NCBI GenBank assembly: GCA_017395245.1
Contig: JAFPVR010000127.1
Coordinates: forward strand, 1 to 40,194
From: Bacteroidales bacterium
Lineage (GTDB): Bacteria; Bacteroidota; Bacteroidia; Bacteroidales; WCHB1-69
DNA length: 40,194 nucleotides
Reading direction: 5' to 3'
Shown here: positions 1 through 7,866 of the stretch, in pieces
How the letters are laid out: the number at the start of each line of letters is the position of its first letter
Position numbering within the stretch: position 1 is the stretch's first letter
Notes under the pieces: model-generated
What the model was told of the DNA's origin: nothing
What the model saw: the letters and a program-made list of their open reading frames with translations, nothing else
Database searches by the model: none
Made by a program: the position numbers and the translations under genes

Positions 1-132
1 AACGAGTTTTGCTACAAGTTCAACCGAATGTATTTCGGAGACAGGCTGTTTGACAGGTTAATGCTTGCCTCTATTTCATACAAGCCAACGTTCACCCACC
101 GCAGGTATGGGGCTGGGGGTGAATGCGGATAA
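1..132 (+). CDS. IS1595-family (ISXO2-like) transposase, C-terminal end only
   Basis: An open frame runs in from the left edge and stops at TAA 130-132, giving 43 residues that begin NEFCYKFNRMYFGDRLFDRL. The block N-E-F-x-Y-x-F-N-R followed by LFDRL and a YKPTF tail resembles the C-terminus of ISXO2-like DDE transposases of the IS1595 family, which move insertion sequences by cut-and-paste. The catalytic residues would lie outside the window, so I cannot tell whether the element is intact. I saw no convincing terminal inverted repeat in the bases that follow. The assignment rests on recognising the tail motif only. Confidence 0.55.
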   Translation, partial: NEFCYKFNRMYFGDRLFDRLMLASISYKPTFTHRRYGAGGECG

Positions 133-146
133 TCATTTAAGATAAT

Positions 147-557
147 ATGATTAAACTCGAAAAAATCCTGACCCTTTTCATCGGCATCGGCGCAATTGGC
201 GGTGCCGTGATGATGTGGATTGACCCTACGGGCGTAACGTGGGGCGGCGAGCCACTGTTAGAGCTGCTGCGTGCGAAAATGCCCTGGCCGGACGTCTTCT
301 TCCGGAACTTCATCCCCTCGGGCTTCGTGCTGCTGCTCCTGAACGGTATTACCCAATTGGTGGCAGCGTATCTGCTCTTCAAGAAACACCCGCTCGCACA
401 GAAGGCGGTCCTCGTCTGCGGCATCATCCTGATGCTCTGGATTGTCCTCGAATGGTGGGTCTGGGGCTTCAACGCCATCAGCAACCTCTATTTCGTGCTC
501 GGTTTAGTGGAGGTCGCGGCGGCGGTTTATAGTATAAAAAAGAATGCTAAACAATGA
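147..557 (+). CDS. small four-helix membrane protein, unknown function
   Basis: The product has 136 residues and about four hydrophobic segments (roughly 8-26, 57-77, 85-105 and 113-131), with a basic C-terminus (SIKKNAKQ) that probably faces the cytoplasm. No catalytic motif is visible. It is probably an inner-membrane protein. The stop overlaps the start of the next gene (ATGATG at 554), which suggests translational coupling with the GNAT acetyltransferase. I do not recognise a named family. Confidence 0.75.
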   Translation: MIKLEKILTLFIGIGAIGGAVMMWIDPTGVTWGGEPLLELLRAKMPWPDVFFRNFIPSGFVLLLLNGITQLVAAYLLFKKHPLAQKAVLVCGIILMLWIVLEWWVWGFNAISNLYFVLGLVEVAAAVYSIKKNAKQ

Positions 558-1075
558 TGGAAACTGAACGAATCCTCCTGCGTCCCTGGCGCGATAGCGA
601 TGCGGAGTCGCTTTTCAAGTACGCCTCCGACCCCGACGTGGGTCCGCGTGCGGGATGGGCTCCACACCAAAGCGTGGAGAAGAGCCTGGAGATTATCCGC
701 ACTGTATTTAACGATGTACTGAACACGTGGGCCATTGAGTTAAAGGAGACCGGCGAGGCCATCGGCGCGATGGGCTACGGTCCTTCTTGCGACTGTAAAC
801 TGCCCGCCCGCGAGAACGAACCCATCTGCGGATACTGGGTGGCCAAGCCCTACTGGAATCAGGGCATCTGCACCGAAGCGTTGCGGCTGATGCTGGACCA
901 CATCCGCAAGACCACGGAGATCAAATCCCTCGTCAGCGGCCACTTTATCGATAACCCCGCCTCGGGCCGCGTGATGGAGAAATGCGGCTTTGTGCCCACC
1001 GGCGAAACCTGCACCGACGAGACGCAGTACCAGGGTGCGGGCAGACCGATTCGCGTCTTGCGACTGGAATTATGA
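554..1075 (+). CDS. GNAT-family N-acetyltransferase (RimJ/RimL-like)
   Basis: The 173-residue protein opens with ETERILLRPWRDSDAESLF, the usual beginning of RimJ/RimL-type GNAT enzymes. It carries the acetyl-CoA loop region GYWVAKPYWNQGICTEAL, whose pattern matches motif A (Q-x-x-G-x-A type), followed by NPASGRVMEKCGF, the typical helix and strand near the end of the fold. Such enzymes transfer an acetyl group from acetyl-CoA to an amine, often a protein N-terminus or a small molecule. The substrate cannot be read from the sequence. The start overlaps the preceding membrane-protein stop by four bases, so the two are probably co-transcribed. The length is normal for the family. Confidence 0.88.
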   Translation: MMETERILLRPWRDSDAESLFKYASDPDVGPRAGWAPHQSVEKSLEIIRTVFNDVLNTWAIELKETGEAIGAMGYGPSCDCKLPARENEPICGYWVAKPYWNQGICTEALRLMLDHIRKTTEIKSLVSGHFIDNPASGRVMEKCGFVPTGETCTDETQYQGAGRPIRVLRLEL

Positions 1076-1102
1076 CTTTATACGACCCCCCAACTTTTTG
1101 CG

Positions 1103-1110
1103 TATTTTTG
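1103..1110 (+). promoter_or_regulatory. Bacteroidota -7 element TATTTTTG
   Basis: TATTTTTG followed by CCG lies 24 bases before the ATG at 1134, matching the Bacteroidota TAnnTTTG element. It suggests the CAT-like gene has its own promoter. Confidence 0.55.
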
Positions 1111-1133
1111 CCGTCCCAATCTTAAAATGTAAA

Positions 1134-1754
1134 ATGAAACAGGAAATCAACCACAAAGAGACCAACCGGGCCTTCGCATTCGAGATGTGGATGAGCGCCC
1201 CCATGCCCATGGTGACGCTGGTGAAGACTATGAACGTCAACCACTTGCTGAAACTTAGCCGAAAGCACAACATCAAGTTCAACACGCTGATATGTTGGTG
1301 CATCGGCAAGACCGCCAACGAGACGAAGGAACTCCATCTGCTGCCGGAAAACGGAAAACTGTACCAATATGACCAGATTGCCGTCAACGTGGTGGTGCGA
1401 AATTGCAAGGGTGGCATCAACTCCTGCGACATTCCCTATTCCGAGGATCTGCAGCAGTTCAATCGTGAATACATGGAACTGACCACCAGAGTGGCCGAAG
1501 AATGCCAGAGCAGCTTTCTTGACGGTTACATGATTGTAGGCACGTCGGCCATGATCCAGACCGAACTCGACTGCATCGTCAACCAGTACACCGACAAGTT
1601 CCTCAATCCGATGGTAATGTGGGGCAAGTATCGCAAACAGTGGTTCAAAACCACGCTGCCGGTCTCGTTCCAGTTCCACCATGTTCAGATGGACGGCGGG
1701 GATGCAGCACGGTTCCTGGAGGCGTTACAACAAACGATTATAAATCACATATAG
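1134..1754 (+). CDS. chloramphenicol acetyltransferase-like O-acyltransferase
   Basis: From the ATG at 1134 the product is 206 residues, close to the usual length of trimeric CatA-type chloramphenicol acetyltransferases. Near the C-terminus it has FHHVQMDGGDAARFLEAL, matching the family signature HHxxxDG: His183 would be the general base and Asp187 the structural partner. The N-terminal KETNRAFAFE segment and a GYMIVGTSA-like segment before the active site also fit. The open frame extends upstream to 990, but the promoter at 1103-1110 and the normal protein length favour 1134. The family uses acetyl-CoA. Several Bacteroidota members are of unknown substrate, so actual chloramphenicol resistance is not implied. 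The lipoprotein gene starts 22 bases downstream and may share the transcript. Confidence 0.85.
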   Translation: MKQEINHKETNRAFAFEMWMSAPMPMVTLVKTMNVNHLLKLSRKHNIKFNTLICWCIGKTANETKELHLLPENGKLYQYDQIAVNVVVRNCKGGINSCDIPYSEDLQQFNREYMELTTRVAEECQSSFLDGYMIVGTSAMIQTELDCIVNQYTDKFLNPMVMWGKYRKQWFKTTLPVSFQFHHVQMDGGDAARFLEALQQTIINHI

Positions 1755-1776
1755 TCATAGAAACAAACACACAAAT

Positions 1777-2325
1777 ATGTTAAAACGATTATTTACAGCA
1801 ACTTTCGTGTTCGCGGCGCTTCTGCTTGTCGCAGCTTCATGTCGCACCACACGGAACACCTCCCCGCAGGTAGCGGGACACTACACCTACCAGCACGGGT
1901 GGAACTATGATGTCGCGGAGGGACACATCGATGTGCATGAGACTGGCACCATGGATTTCTATAAAGACGGCACCGCCCTCGATTCCGCCCGACAGGTCTA
2001 CAAAGTGATATTGAATGACGGCGGAACGGTGACGTGGGTGTTCAACTATGTCAGCCCCAGCAAGTGGCGCGTGGAGGGTGAGGACTTCTATTTCGCTGGC
2101 GAGGAGAAGACCTTCCGGATGGAGTTTTTGGAAACGATCCTCGACGACTGCGACGAGTCGCAGACTACCGACCTGGGAGAACGCATCCTCAGGAGCGTGC
2201 GCGGCAGCATCGGTCGGGAGACCAAATTCCATCTTGACGAACTGACAGACAAAGTGTTGATTTGGAGCTACACCTACCCCGACGGCCACTCCGACACGTG
2301 GGAATTTTATCGAGCTCGGCATTGA
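1777..2325 (+). CDS. lipoprotein of unknown function
   Basis: The 182-residue product starts with a basic residue and a hydrophobic stretch ending in LLVAASC, a lipobox with the lipidated cysteine at about residue 22. It is therefore probably a lipoprotein anchored in an outer or inner membrane. The remainder is rich in beta-like segments (GHYTYQHGW, GTMDFYKDGTA, DTWEFYRARH) and resembles a small lipocalin-like fold, but I recognise no named domain. It lies 22 bases after the CAT-like gene on the same strand. Confidence 0.75.
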   Translation: MLKRLFTATFVFAALLLVAASCRTTRNTSPQVAGHYTYQHGWNYDVAEGHIDVHETGTMDFYKDGTALDSARQVYKVILNDGGTVTWVFNYVSPSKWRVEGEDFYFAGEEKTFRMEFLETILDDCDESQTTDLGERILRSVRGSIGRETKFHLDELTDKVLIWSYTYPDGHSDTWEFYRARH

Positions 2326-2363
2326 TTATTCCGCCAAGTGAAAACACCTTTCCGCATTTTTAC

Positions 2364-2371
2364 TACTTTTG
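2364..2371 (+). promoter_or_regulatory. Bacteroidota -7 element TACTTTTG
   Basis: TACTTTTG followed by CCGCCGG ends 29 bases before the ATG of the GIN-domain lipoprotein gene and fits TAnnTTTG. Confidence 0.55.
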
Positions 2372-2400
2372 CCGCCGGAAAATTTTAAACAAATTCAGAT

Positions 2401-3162
2401 ATGAAAAAGACATTGATTATGCTGTCTTTGTGTGCTTTATTCTTCGGATGCACAAAGGATTGGGGTGCACCAACCACCCGAAACTATCCCGTCAACGCCG
2501 TCTACACCGGCCTTGAGGTGAGTGACGCTTTCCAAGTCACGGTGAGCGACCAAGTGACGGATGTCGTGGTCACGGTGGGCGACCTTGCCCATAAAAATGT
2601 TGAGGTGAAGGTTGTTAACGGCAAGTTGCACATCGGTTTCAAGCCTATGTCGTTTAACGGCTACAACGGCGTGGCTACCGCAGTCATCCCCGCCACTCTC
2701 CTTTACAATCTCGACCTCAGCGGTGCCTCATCGTTCACGGGGAACTTAGAAGGTTATAATGTGGAAATCGACCTCTCCGGTGCGTCTAGCTTCAAGGGCA
2801 ATGTCTCATCCGCTGACATTGATTTCGATCTCTCCGGTGCTTCCAGTTTTACAGGATCTGTCGAAACTGAAAAGCTCGAGTTCAACCTCTCGGGGGCTTC
2901 CACCGTCACGGTTGAAGGCAACAGCAACACCTATATGGAGATTGACCTCAGCGGCGCCAGCCAACTGCACGCAGCCAATCTCGAAACCCCAATGGTGTTT
3001 GGGAATATGAGCGGTGGAAGTTTTGCTGATGTCACTTGCTGCTCCAGCCTGAATGTGGAGCTCAGCGGCGGCAGTACGCTCACTTACGGCACCATTAACG
3101 ACGACTGCCATCCTGTGGTCAACTGCCCCTGTTCCGGCGGTTCGATGGTTAGACCGCGCTAA
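2401..3162 (+). CDS. GIN-domain (DUF2807) lipoprotein
   Basis: The 253-residue product has a short lipoprotein signal ending FFGC with the modified cysteine at residue 17. The body matches the head-GIN domain / DUF2807 family: a repetitive right-handed beta structure in which the segment DLSGASSF recurs about every 20 residues (for example NLDLSGASSFTGNL, EIDLSGASSFKGNV, DFDLSGASSFTGSV and EIDLSGASQLHAAN). Such proteins are common in Bacteroidota cell envelopes and their role is not established. The start follows its own promoter. The C-terminus is cysteine rich (CHPVVNCPCSGG), which is less usual. Confidence 0.85.
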   Translation: MKKTLIMLSLCALFFGCTKDWGAPTTRNYPVNAVYTGLEVSDAFQVTVSDQVTDVVVTVGDLAHKNVEVKVVNGKLHIGFKPMSFNGYNGVATAVIPATLLYNLDLSGASSFTGNLEGYNVEIDLSGASSFKGNVSSADIDFDLSGASSFTGSVETEKLEFNLSGASTVTVEGNSNTYMEIDLSGASQLHAANLETPMVFGNMSGGSFADVTCCSSLNVELSGGSTLTYGTINDDCHPVVNCPCSGGSMVRPR

Positions 3163-3173
3163 GAGAAATTGTG

Positions 3174-3181
3174 TACTTTTG
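3174..3181 (+). promoter_or_regulatory. Bacteroidota -7 element TACTTTTG
   Basis: TACTTTTG followed by CCGCCG lies 23 bases before the ATG at 3205. It supports that start over the earlier in-frame ATG at 3169. Confidence 0.55.
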
Positions 3182-3204
3182 CCGCCGTAATAAAACGTCA
3201 TTTT

Positions 3205-3963
3205 ATGGACTTCCACATTTACGGCGATTCCAACTCCCCCACCCTCCTGCTCTTACCCGGCTTGGGGGTGTCACATGAGATTTTTCTCCCCTTGGTAGAA
3301 CTGCTGAGGGGAGACTTTTATATCATCGCGGCGGACAACGACGGCTTCCTGCTCGGCAAAGCATCGCAATTCACCTCAGTGGATGATCAAGCGGTGCAGG
3401 CTATCCGCTATGTGCGCGAAAACCATGGCGGACGGTTGGATGTCGCCTACGGACTGTCGTTAGGCGGGAAAATCCTCTCGCGGATGCTGGAGCGCGACGA
3501 AATCACCATCGACCATGCGATTATGGACGCCGCCCCACTGCTGCCGCTGCCGAAATGGAGCGTGGGACCGCTGCGCTACTACCAAGCCCTCAACGTGTGG
3601 ACCTGCTATCACTGGACCGGCTTCTGGCGGTGGTTGTTCCACTCCCACTACTTCGACACGCTGTTAGACGAAGTCAAGAAGGTCTATCCGTCGGGAAAGA
3701 CCCGCGCTGTATTAGACGGCTACAAATCTGTATATACCAGCAAGTTAGAATCCATCCACGGTGCCGACATCCACTACTGGTACGGAACCAAGGAGGCCTT
3801 CGTCGCCAAACCGCAGGCCAAGCATCTGCTCACGCTCTGCCCCGATGCGCACGTGGAAATCTTCCCGAGGATGAACCACGGGCAAATGTTGGTGGACCAT
3901 CCGGAGGAGGTGGCGAAGCGGATAATCGCTATTGCAGAAATATTCACGGAAAATGCGGAATGA
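3205..3963 (+). CDS. alpha/beta hydrolase
   Basis: The product has 252 residues from the ATG at 3205. LLLLPGLGVSHEIFLPLV near the N-terminus is the usual oxyanion-hole region. YGLSLGGKI holds the nucleophile elbow GLSLG with Ser85, and RMNHGQM holds the likely catalytic His225. The acid is uncertain; Glu or Asp in the HYWYGTKEAF region is a candidate. Family members hydrolyse esters, amides or similar bonds; the substrate is unknown, and there is no signal peptide, so it is probably cytoplasmic. The last codons (ENAE then TGA) lie within a TGCGGAA repeat, so the C-terminus may have been remodelled by repeat insertion. Confidence 0.85.
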   Translation: MDFHIYGDSNSPTLLLLPGLGVSHEIFLPLVELLRGDFYIIAADNDGFLLGKASQFTSVDDQAVQAIRYVRENHGGRLDVAYGLSLGGKILSRMLERDEITIDHAIMDAAPLLPLPKWSVGPLRYYQALNVWTCYHWTGFWRWLFHSHYFDTLLDEVKKVYPSGKTRAVLDGYKSVYTSKLESIHGADIHYWYGTKEAFVAKPQAKHLLTLCPDAHVEIFPRMNHGQMLVDHPEEVAKRIIAIAEIFTENAE

Positions 3964-3975
3964 TGCGGAAAATTG
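3948..3975 (+). repeat. TGCGGAA short repeat spanning a stop codon
   Basis: Degenerate copies of GGAAAATGCGGAA and TGATGCGGAAAATTG span the hydrolase stop codon. The same family, in the opposite orientation, is at 19137-19190 (TTTCCGCA). Confidence 0.5.
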
Positions 3976-3983
3976 TATTTTTG
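3976..3983 (+). promoter_or_regulatory. Bacteroidota -7 element TATTTTTG
   Basis: TATTTTTG followed by CGCCG. Transcription would begin at about 3990, so the transcript of the Asp-box gene would start with the palindrome at 3991-4018. Confidence 0.5.
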
Positions 3984-3990
3984 CGCCGTC

Positions 3991-4018
3991 GTAGAGACGC
4001 AAAATTTTGCGTCTCTAC
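3991..4018. repeat. 28-bp palindromic repeat, core CAAAATTTTG
   Basis: A perfect palindrome with arms GTAGAGACG and CGTCTCTAC and core CAAAATTTTG. Identical copies lie at 8427-8454 and 37530-37557. Here it sits in the 5' leader of the next gene. Confidence 0.9.
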
Positions 4019-4036
4019 ATAGCCCGACCTATGTCA

Positions 4037-4065
4037 ACCCAGGGTGAGCGAAGTGAGCCCTGGGT
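4037..4065. repeat. ACCCAGGG / CCCTGGGT hairpin repeat
   Basis: Eight-base arms ACCCAGGG and CCCTGGGT enclose TGAGCGAAGTGAG. The same family recurs twice at 16927-16999. It forms a second hairpin in the leader of the gene at 4084. Confidence 0.8.
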
Positions 4066-4083
4066 ATAAAAAAACATATCAAT

Positions 4084-6135
4084 ATGAAAAAGCTCAACCT
4101 TATCATAGCGCTACTCTGCCTATCGTGCACGTTAACATGTATGGGACAGCAGCAGTATGATCGGGACTACCGTAACGAACTGAACCTCTTAGGAGGTTTT
4201 CCGGTCTTCACACTCGCACCGGATGGGACCTGCTGGTTGACCTCAGGGAGTGGACATGTTTATTATACAGAAAACATTCAGTCCGACTGGCATTGCGCTG
4301 CTCCGTTTTTCCATACGGATAATCATCGTGACTCATTACCAGCGTGGATAGATGTCAATCAGTTATCTTTTCTTGATTCGACCACTGCCATTGCGATTGC
4401 GTACGACCATTGGGATAAGCAGAGCTATTGCTACTACTCTGAGAATCGAGGCAAAAGCTGGTCTCAACATCCAATAGGTGAACGACTTACATTAGAACAG
4501 ATTTGCATGGATGCTCAAGGGCATACATGGCTGGCAGGGTCCGGATATAACCATATTCTCTTTTATTCCGACGACAAAGGCAAAACATTTTCTCCGTTAC
4601 AATTGCCTGTCGACACCCCTGATTGGGCGAAAGTCACCGCGCTGGACATGCGCGACGGTCAATACGGACTGGCTGGATTGAACATCAAATTGGATACTTT
4701 CCATCTTCTGCTGACAGAAGACAACTGGCACACTTCAAAGCAGATTCCCACGCCATTAGGAAACGGCAAGGAAATCGATAAAGTGCTGTTATGGAAAGAT
4801 TTATGGGTGATTAGACAAGGTAACGAGGTGTTTTATACCTCCTCTCAAAATCTGCAGTGGCAGCATTTTCCTATAAAAGTGATGGATTTTTATCCCGATC
4901 GGGAAAATGGCAGTCTGATTGCCATCACCGACAACAACGAAGTGATGGTTTTCACCTCTCCGACGAATTATCGTCCGTTCACCCCCGAACCGCTGCCTGC
5001 AAAACCAGCAACGGCTATCATGTATCACGGGACTCTGTATGCGTGGGCAGTAGGTCAAATCCTTTGCAAAGCGGATGAACGCGGGGTGATTTCTGCTTCA
5101 CATTTTTACACCACTGAAGAACAAATCAAAACACCCTACTTGGTAAGAGAAGGCGAACAGCAGCTTTGGGGTATCGACTTCCGAAACGTGCTTTACCTCG
5201 CCGACAAATCGGACGGCAGATGGTATCGTTGTCAACAAATGCCGTTGGATGTCAAAACGTTCCAGCTCTTAAATGACAGCACGGCCCTGTTTTGGGACGG
5301 CCAACGGCATTACACCTACTCCCTCGCCGACAAGCAACTGCGCGACTACGTATTGACTTCCCCGTTACAGGATTTTCTGACCGCTCCTGTCACCGAAGTT
5401 GTTCTTTGCGGCGGACACACGGACTTCCGCGAAGATACCATCCGTTACCTAATCAACTCTGACGAGGAGCTGCATACATCGTTTGCCACGCTGACTCACA
5501 TTAAGAAAGACCATTATTGCAGGGAATGTCCTGTTGAAATCACGCGAAAGAAAGTGAAATTCCGGCATGAGGCCTGTCGACAGGAATTAGACAGCATTCT
5601 CAGCGACATTAATCGGAATTATTCCAGAATTCCAACGGTTTCCGAACTGCAAATCACCGAAAAAGACGTACAAAATTACTATAAACTGTTGGAGAAAACC
5701 AACTTTATGAATCTGGGAGTTAAGATAAACCCCATGTCACGTTTCTACGATTTCGATTATATGGAGGATTTCTACCGAACGATGCCGGACCGAATAGACA
5801 CACTGAGTGCCAACACATTACGTAAAATTCTATACAAACACGAAAACTGGCATTGTTCCGGTGGCGCCCACTGGTTCACGATTCAGGTTATGAACAGCAA
5901 CAGCGATACGCTCCTATTCAGCCATTACAACATTGATCACGAATATGCATGGTACCTCCCGTGGCTGGTGGAATACAACGGGATGCCGTTCCGTTGTTAC
6001 AGCATTGCGCTATCACGCTGGGTGTCGGACTGTCTGCCCGGGAAATTTTACGGCAAGGAATGCTTCGACAACGCACATTTTCTCTTGCAGGTGGCCAACT
6101 ATTTGTGGTTGAAACATTCGAATGGCAATTTTTGA
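4084..6135 (+). CDS. secreted Asp-box (BNR-like) protein, unknown function
   Basis: The 683-residue product has an N-terminal signal (MKKLNLIIALLCLSC) and is probably exported. It contains at least two Asp-box motifs of the SxDxGxTW type: SENRGKSW at 119-126 and SDDKGKTF at 162-169. These mark beta-propeller blades as in sialidases and YCF48-like proteins. The first 450 residues or so are blade-like (strands with WLTSGSG and TWLAGSG turns). The last 200 or so residues form a separate region without a recognised domain. No sialidase catalytic arginine triad was identified, so I do not call an enzyme. It stands alone behind a leader with two hairpin repeats. Confidence 0.75.
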   Translation: MKKLNLIIALLCLSCTLTCMGQQQYDRDYRNELNLLGGFPVFTLAPDGTCWLTSGSGHVYYTENIQSDWHCAAPFFHTDNHRDSLPAWIDVNQLSFLDSTTAIAIAYDHWDKQSYCYYSENRGKSWSQHPIGERLTLEQICMDAQGHTWLAGSGYNHILFYSDDKGKTFSPLQLPVDTPDWAKVTALDMRDGQYGLAGLNIKLDTFHLLLTEDNWHTSKQIPTPLGNGKEIDKVLLWKDLWVIRQGNEVFYTSSQNLQWQHFPIKVMDFYPDRENGSLIAITDNNEVMVFTSPTNYRPFTPEPLPAKPATAIMYHGTLYAWAVGQILCKADERGVISASHFYTTEEQIKTPYLVREGEQQLWGIDFRNVLYLADKSDGRWYRCQQMPLDVKTFQLLNDSTALFWDGQRHYTYSLADKQLRDYVLTSPLQDFLTAPVTEVVLCGGHTDFREDTIRYLINSDEELHTSFATLTHIKKDHYCRECPVEITRKKVKFRHEACRQELDSILSDINRNYSRIPTVSELQITEKDVQNYYKLLEKTNFMNLGVKINPMSRFYDFDYMEDFYRTMPDRIDTLSANTLRKILYKHENWHCSGGAHWFTIQVMNSNSDTLLFSHYNIDHEYAWYLPWLVEYNGMPFRCYSIALSRWVSDCLPGKFYGKECFDNAHFLLQVANYLWLKHSNGNF

Positions 6136-6160
6136 AAAAAGCAGGCATTCTGATAAATTG

Positions 6161-6168
6161 TATCTTTG
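6161..6168 (+). promoter_or_regulatory. Bacteroidota -7 element TATCTTTG
   Basis: TATCTTTG followed by CCGC, 44 bases before the flavodoxin ATG. It fits TAnnTTTG. Confidence 0.55.
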
Positions 6169-6212
6169 CCGCTCAAAGAAAAGCAATGATTTTTATCTAA
6201 AAACGTAATAAA

Positions 6213-7058
6213 ATGAGAAACATCAACCTTTTGCTGGTCCTCGCGGCCGTGACGCTAACCGCCGTCTCCTGCGGTTCGAAAAAAGAAACCCCGAAAGAGG
6301 AAGCCCCCAAGATGCTCGTCCTCTATTACTCCCAAACCGGCAACACCAAGGCCGTGGCGGAGGAAATCGCCAACGAGCTCGGTGCCGATATCGAGGAAAT
6401 CACGATGGTGGATCCCTACGACCCCGATTTCCAGGCGACCATCAACCGCTGCATGAAAGAGCGGGAACAGGAAATCCTTCCGACCATCAATCCGGTGAAG
6501 GCCGACCTCGCCAACTATGACGTGATTTTCCTCGGCTACCCTGTGTGGTTCGGCACCTACGCGCCGCCCGTAATCACGTTCCTCAAAGATGCCGACCTCA
6601 GCGGCAAGAAGATTGTGCCGTTCTGCACGTTTGGCAGCGGCGGACTGGAATCCAGCGTGAAGGACTTGGTGGCGGCAGAGCCCCATGCGGAGGTGCTTCC
6701 CGGTTACGGAGTCCGTGCCGCCCGCCTGGAGGCAATGCCCAAGGAGGTGGACAATTTCTTGAAGACCAGCGGCTTCCTCGAAGGCGAATACACGAAGTTA
6801 GCGAAATTTCCCGAGCAACATGAGGTGAATGCAGACGAAGCGGCTATCTTCGATGCAGCTGTCGATGGTTACCCGATGATTCACGCCAAGGCCAAGACCG
6901 TCGCGGTGCGTACGATTCCCGACGGCACAGAGTACCTCTTCACCGCCGTTGACCTTCCCCGCGAGGACAACCCGAAGATGCCGCCCGCCGGCGAAATGCA
7001 GGTGTATGTGACCGTGGCGAATGGTGCCGCACCGGTGTTTACAAAGGTAATACGGTAA
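6213..7058 (+). CDS. flavodoxin-domain lipoprotein
   Basis: The 281-residue product has a lipobox ending TAVSC with Cys20, so it is anchored on the outer face of a membrane. A flavodoxin domain follows: LVLYYSQTGNTKAVAEEIA contains the FMN phosphate loop (S40-QTGNT45), and FLGYPVWFGTYAPP and FCTFGSGG are the later FMN-contacting loops. Flavodoxins carry electrons through bound FMN. Residues after about 200 form a C-terminal extension of unknown role. With the FMN reductase at 7867 and the regulator between them, it suggests a small redox cluster. Confidence 0.85.
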   Translation: MRNINLLLVLAAVTLTAVSCGSKKETPKEEAPKMLVLYYSQTGNTKAVAEEIANELGADIEEITMVDPYDPDFQATINRCMKEREQEILPTINPVKADLANYDVIFLGYPVWFGTYAPPVITFLKDADLSGKKIVPFCTFGSGGLESSVKDLVAAEPHAEVLPGYGVRAARLEAMPKEVDNFLKTSGFLEGEYTKLAKFPEQHEVNADEAAIFDAAVDGYPMIHAKAKTVAVRTIPDGTEYLFTAVDLPREDNPKMPPAGEMQVYVTVANGAAPVFTKVIR

Positions 7059-7171
7059 TTATATCCCGTAGATTTCGCTGATTTCAGAGTAGCCGTTCAC
7101 CGGTTTCTGAAAAATGTCTATCTTGGCGCACCGGCGACGTCTGCCTCTCGCTCTTTCCCGAGGAAGACTCC

Positions 7172-7822
7172 GTGGTGAATCACTGTGTGTGCGACGGATC
7201 GTTTGAGCTCTTCAACATCGTGCTGACCGAGCCGGTGGTGCGGCAGTTAGCCGAACGGCATCCCGATGCGTTGAATGTTTTCTGTCGCGATTTCGAGCGC
7301 AACGAGTCCATCGCCTACACGCCCGAAGGCACGCAGGCCGACCGCAAGCTGCTGAACCTCTTCCGCGCTGTGGAAGAGTGCAACGAAATGGGCAACTACG
7401 CAGCCAAGTATTTGGACACCATGATTTTGGACACGCTGTCGATGATGATCAACCGCGCCAGCGAATCGGACGAGCAGCACACGCCCGTCAATCTGGCATT
7501 GTCTGAAAAGGTGCACGCCGCCCGCGACATTATGACGACGCAGTATCAAGATCCGCCGTCATTGCACGCGCTGGCTTTGATGGTGGGCACCAACGAATGC
7601 ACGCTCAAGTCTGCCTTCAAGCAGGAGTTCGGCGAGACCGTCTTCCAGTGTCTTTTCGACCACCGCATGTCTTTGGCCACCAAGTATTTGCTGGAAACCT
7701 CATGGCCCATCGCCGAGGTCGGACTGCTCTTGGGTTACGAATACCAGAGCCACTTCTGCACCGCCTTCCGTCGGAAATACGGCATGTCGCCGACGGAGTT
7801 CCGGGATGGCAAACGGGCATAG
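7172..7822 (+). CDS. AraC-family regulator, truncated at the 5' end (possible pseudogene)
   Basis: The C-terminal two-helix-turn-helix DNA-binding domain is intact: SLHALALMVGTNECTLKSAFKQEFG, then IAEVGLLLGYEYQSHFCTAFRRKYGMSPTEFR, which ends with the classic AraC signature. The open frame continues upstream of the GTG at 7172 as RTGDVCLSLFPEED, which fits the N-terminal sensing domain of this family. Similarity then disappears at about 7125 with no ATG before the TGA at 7079. Roughly 60-70 N-terminal residues are missing compared with usual lengths near 280. It may be made from GTG as a short regulator or be dead. Its neighbours, flavodoxin and FMN reductase, are plausible targets. Confidence 0.7.
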   Translation: MVNHCVCDGSFELFNIVLTEPVVRQLAERHPDALNVFCRDFERNESIAYTPEGTQADRKLLNLFRAVEECNEMGNYAAKYLDTMILDTLSMMINRASESDEQHTPVNLALSEKVHAARDIMTTQYQDPPSLHALALMVGTNECTLKSAFKQEFGETVFQCLFDHRMSLATKYLLETSWPIAEVGLLLGYEYQSHFCTAFRRKYGMSPTEFRDGKRA

Positions 7823-7866
7823 TGGCGTAAACATAATGTCTTTGGAAATCAATTAACCCCATCAAT

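Noticed and set aside
1-132. Full insertion sequence at the left edge
   Set aside because: Only the last 43 codons of a transposase-like frame are present, and no terminal repeat was found after it.
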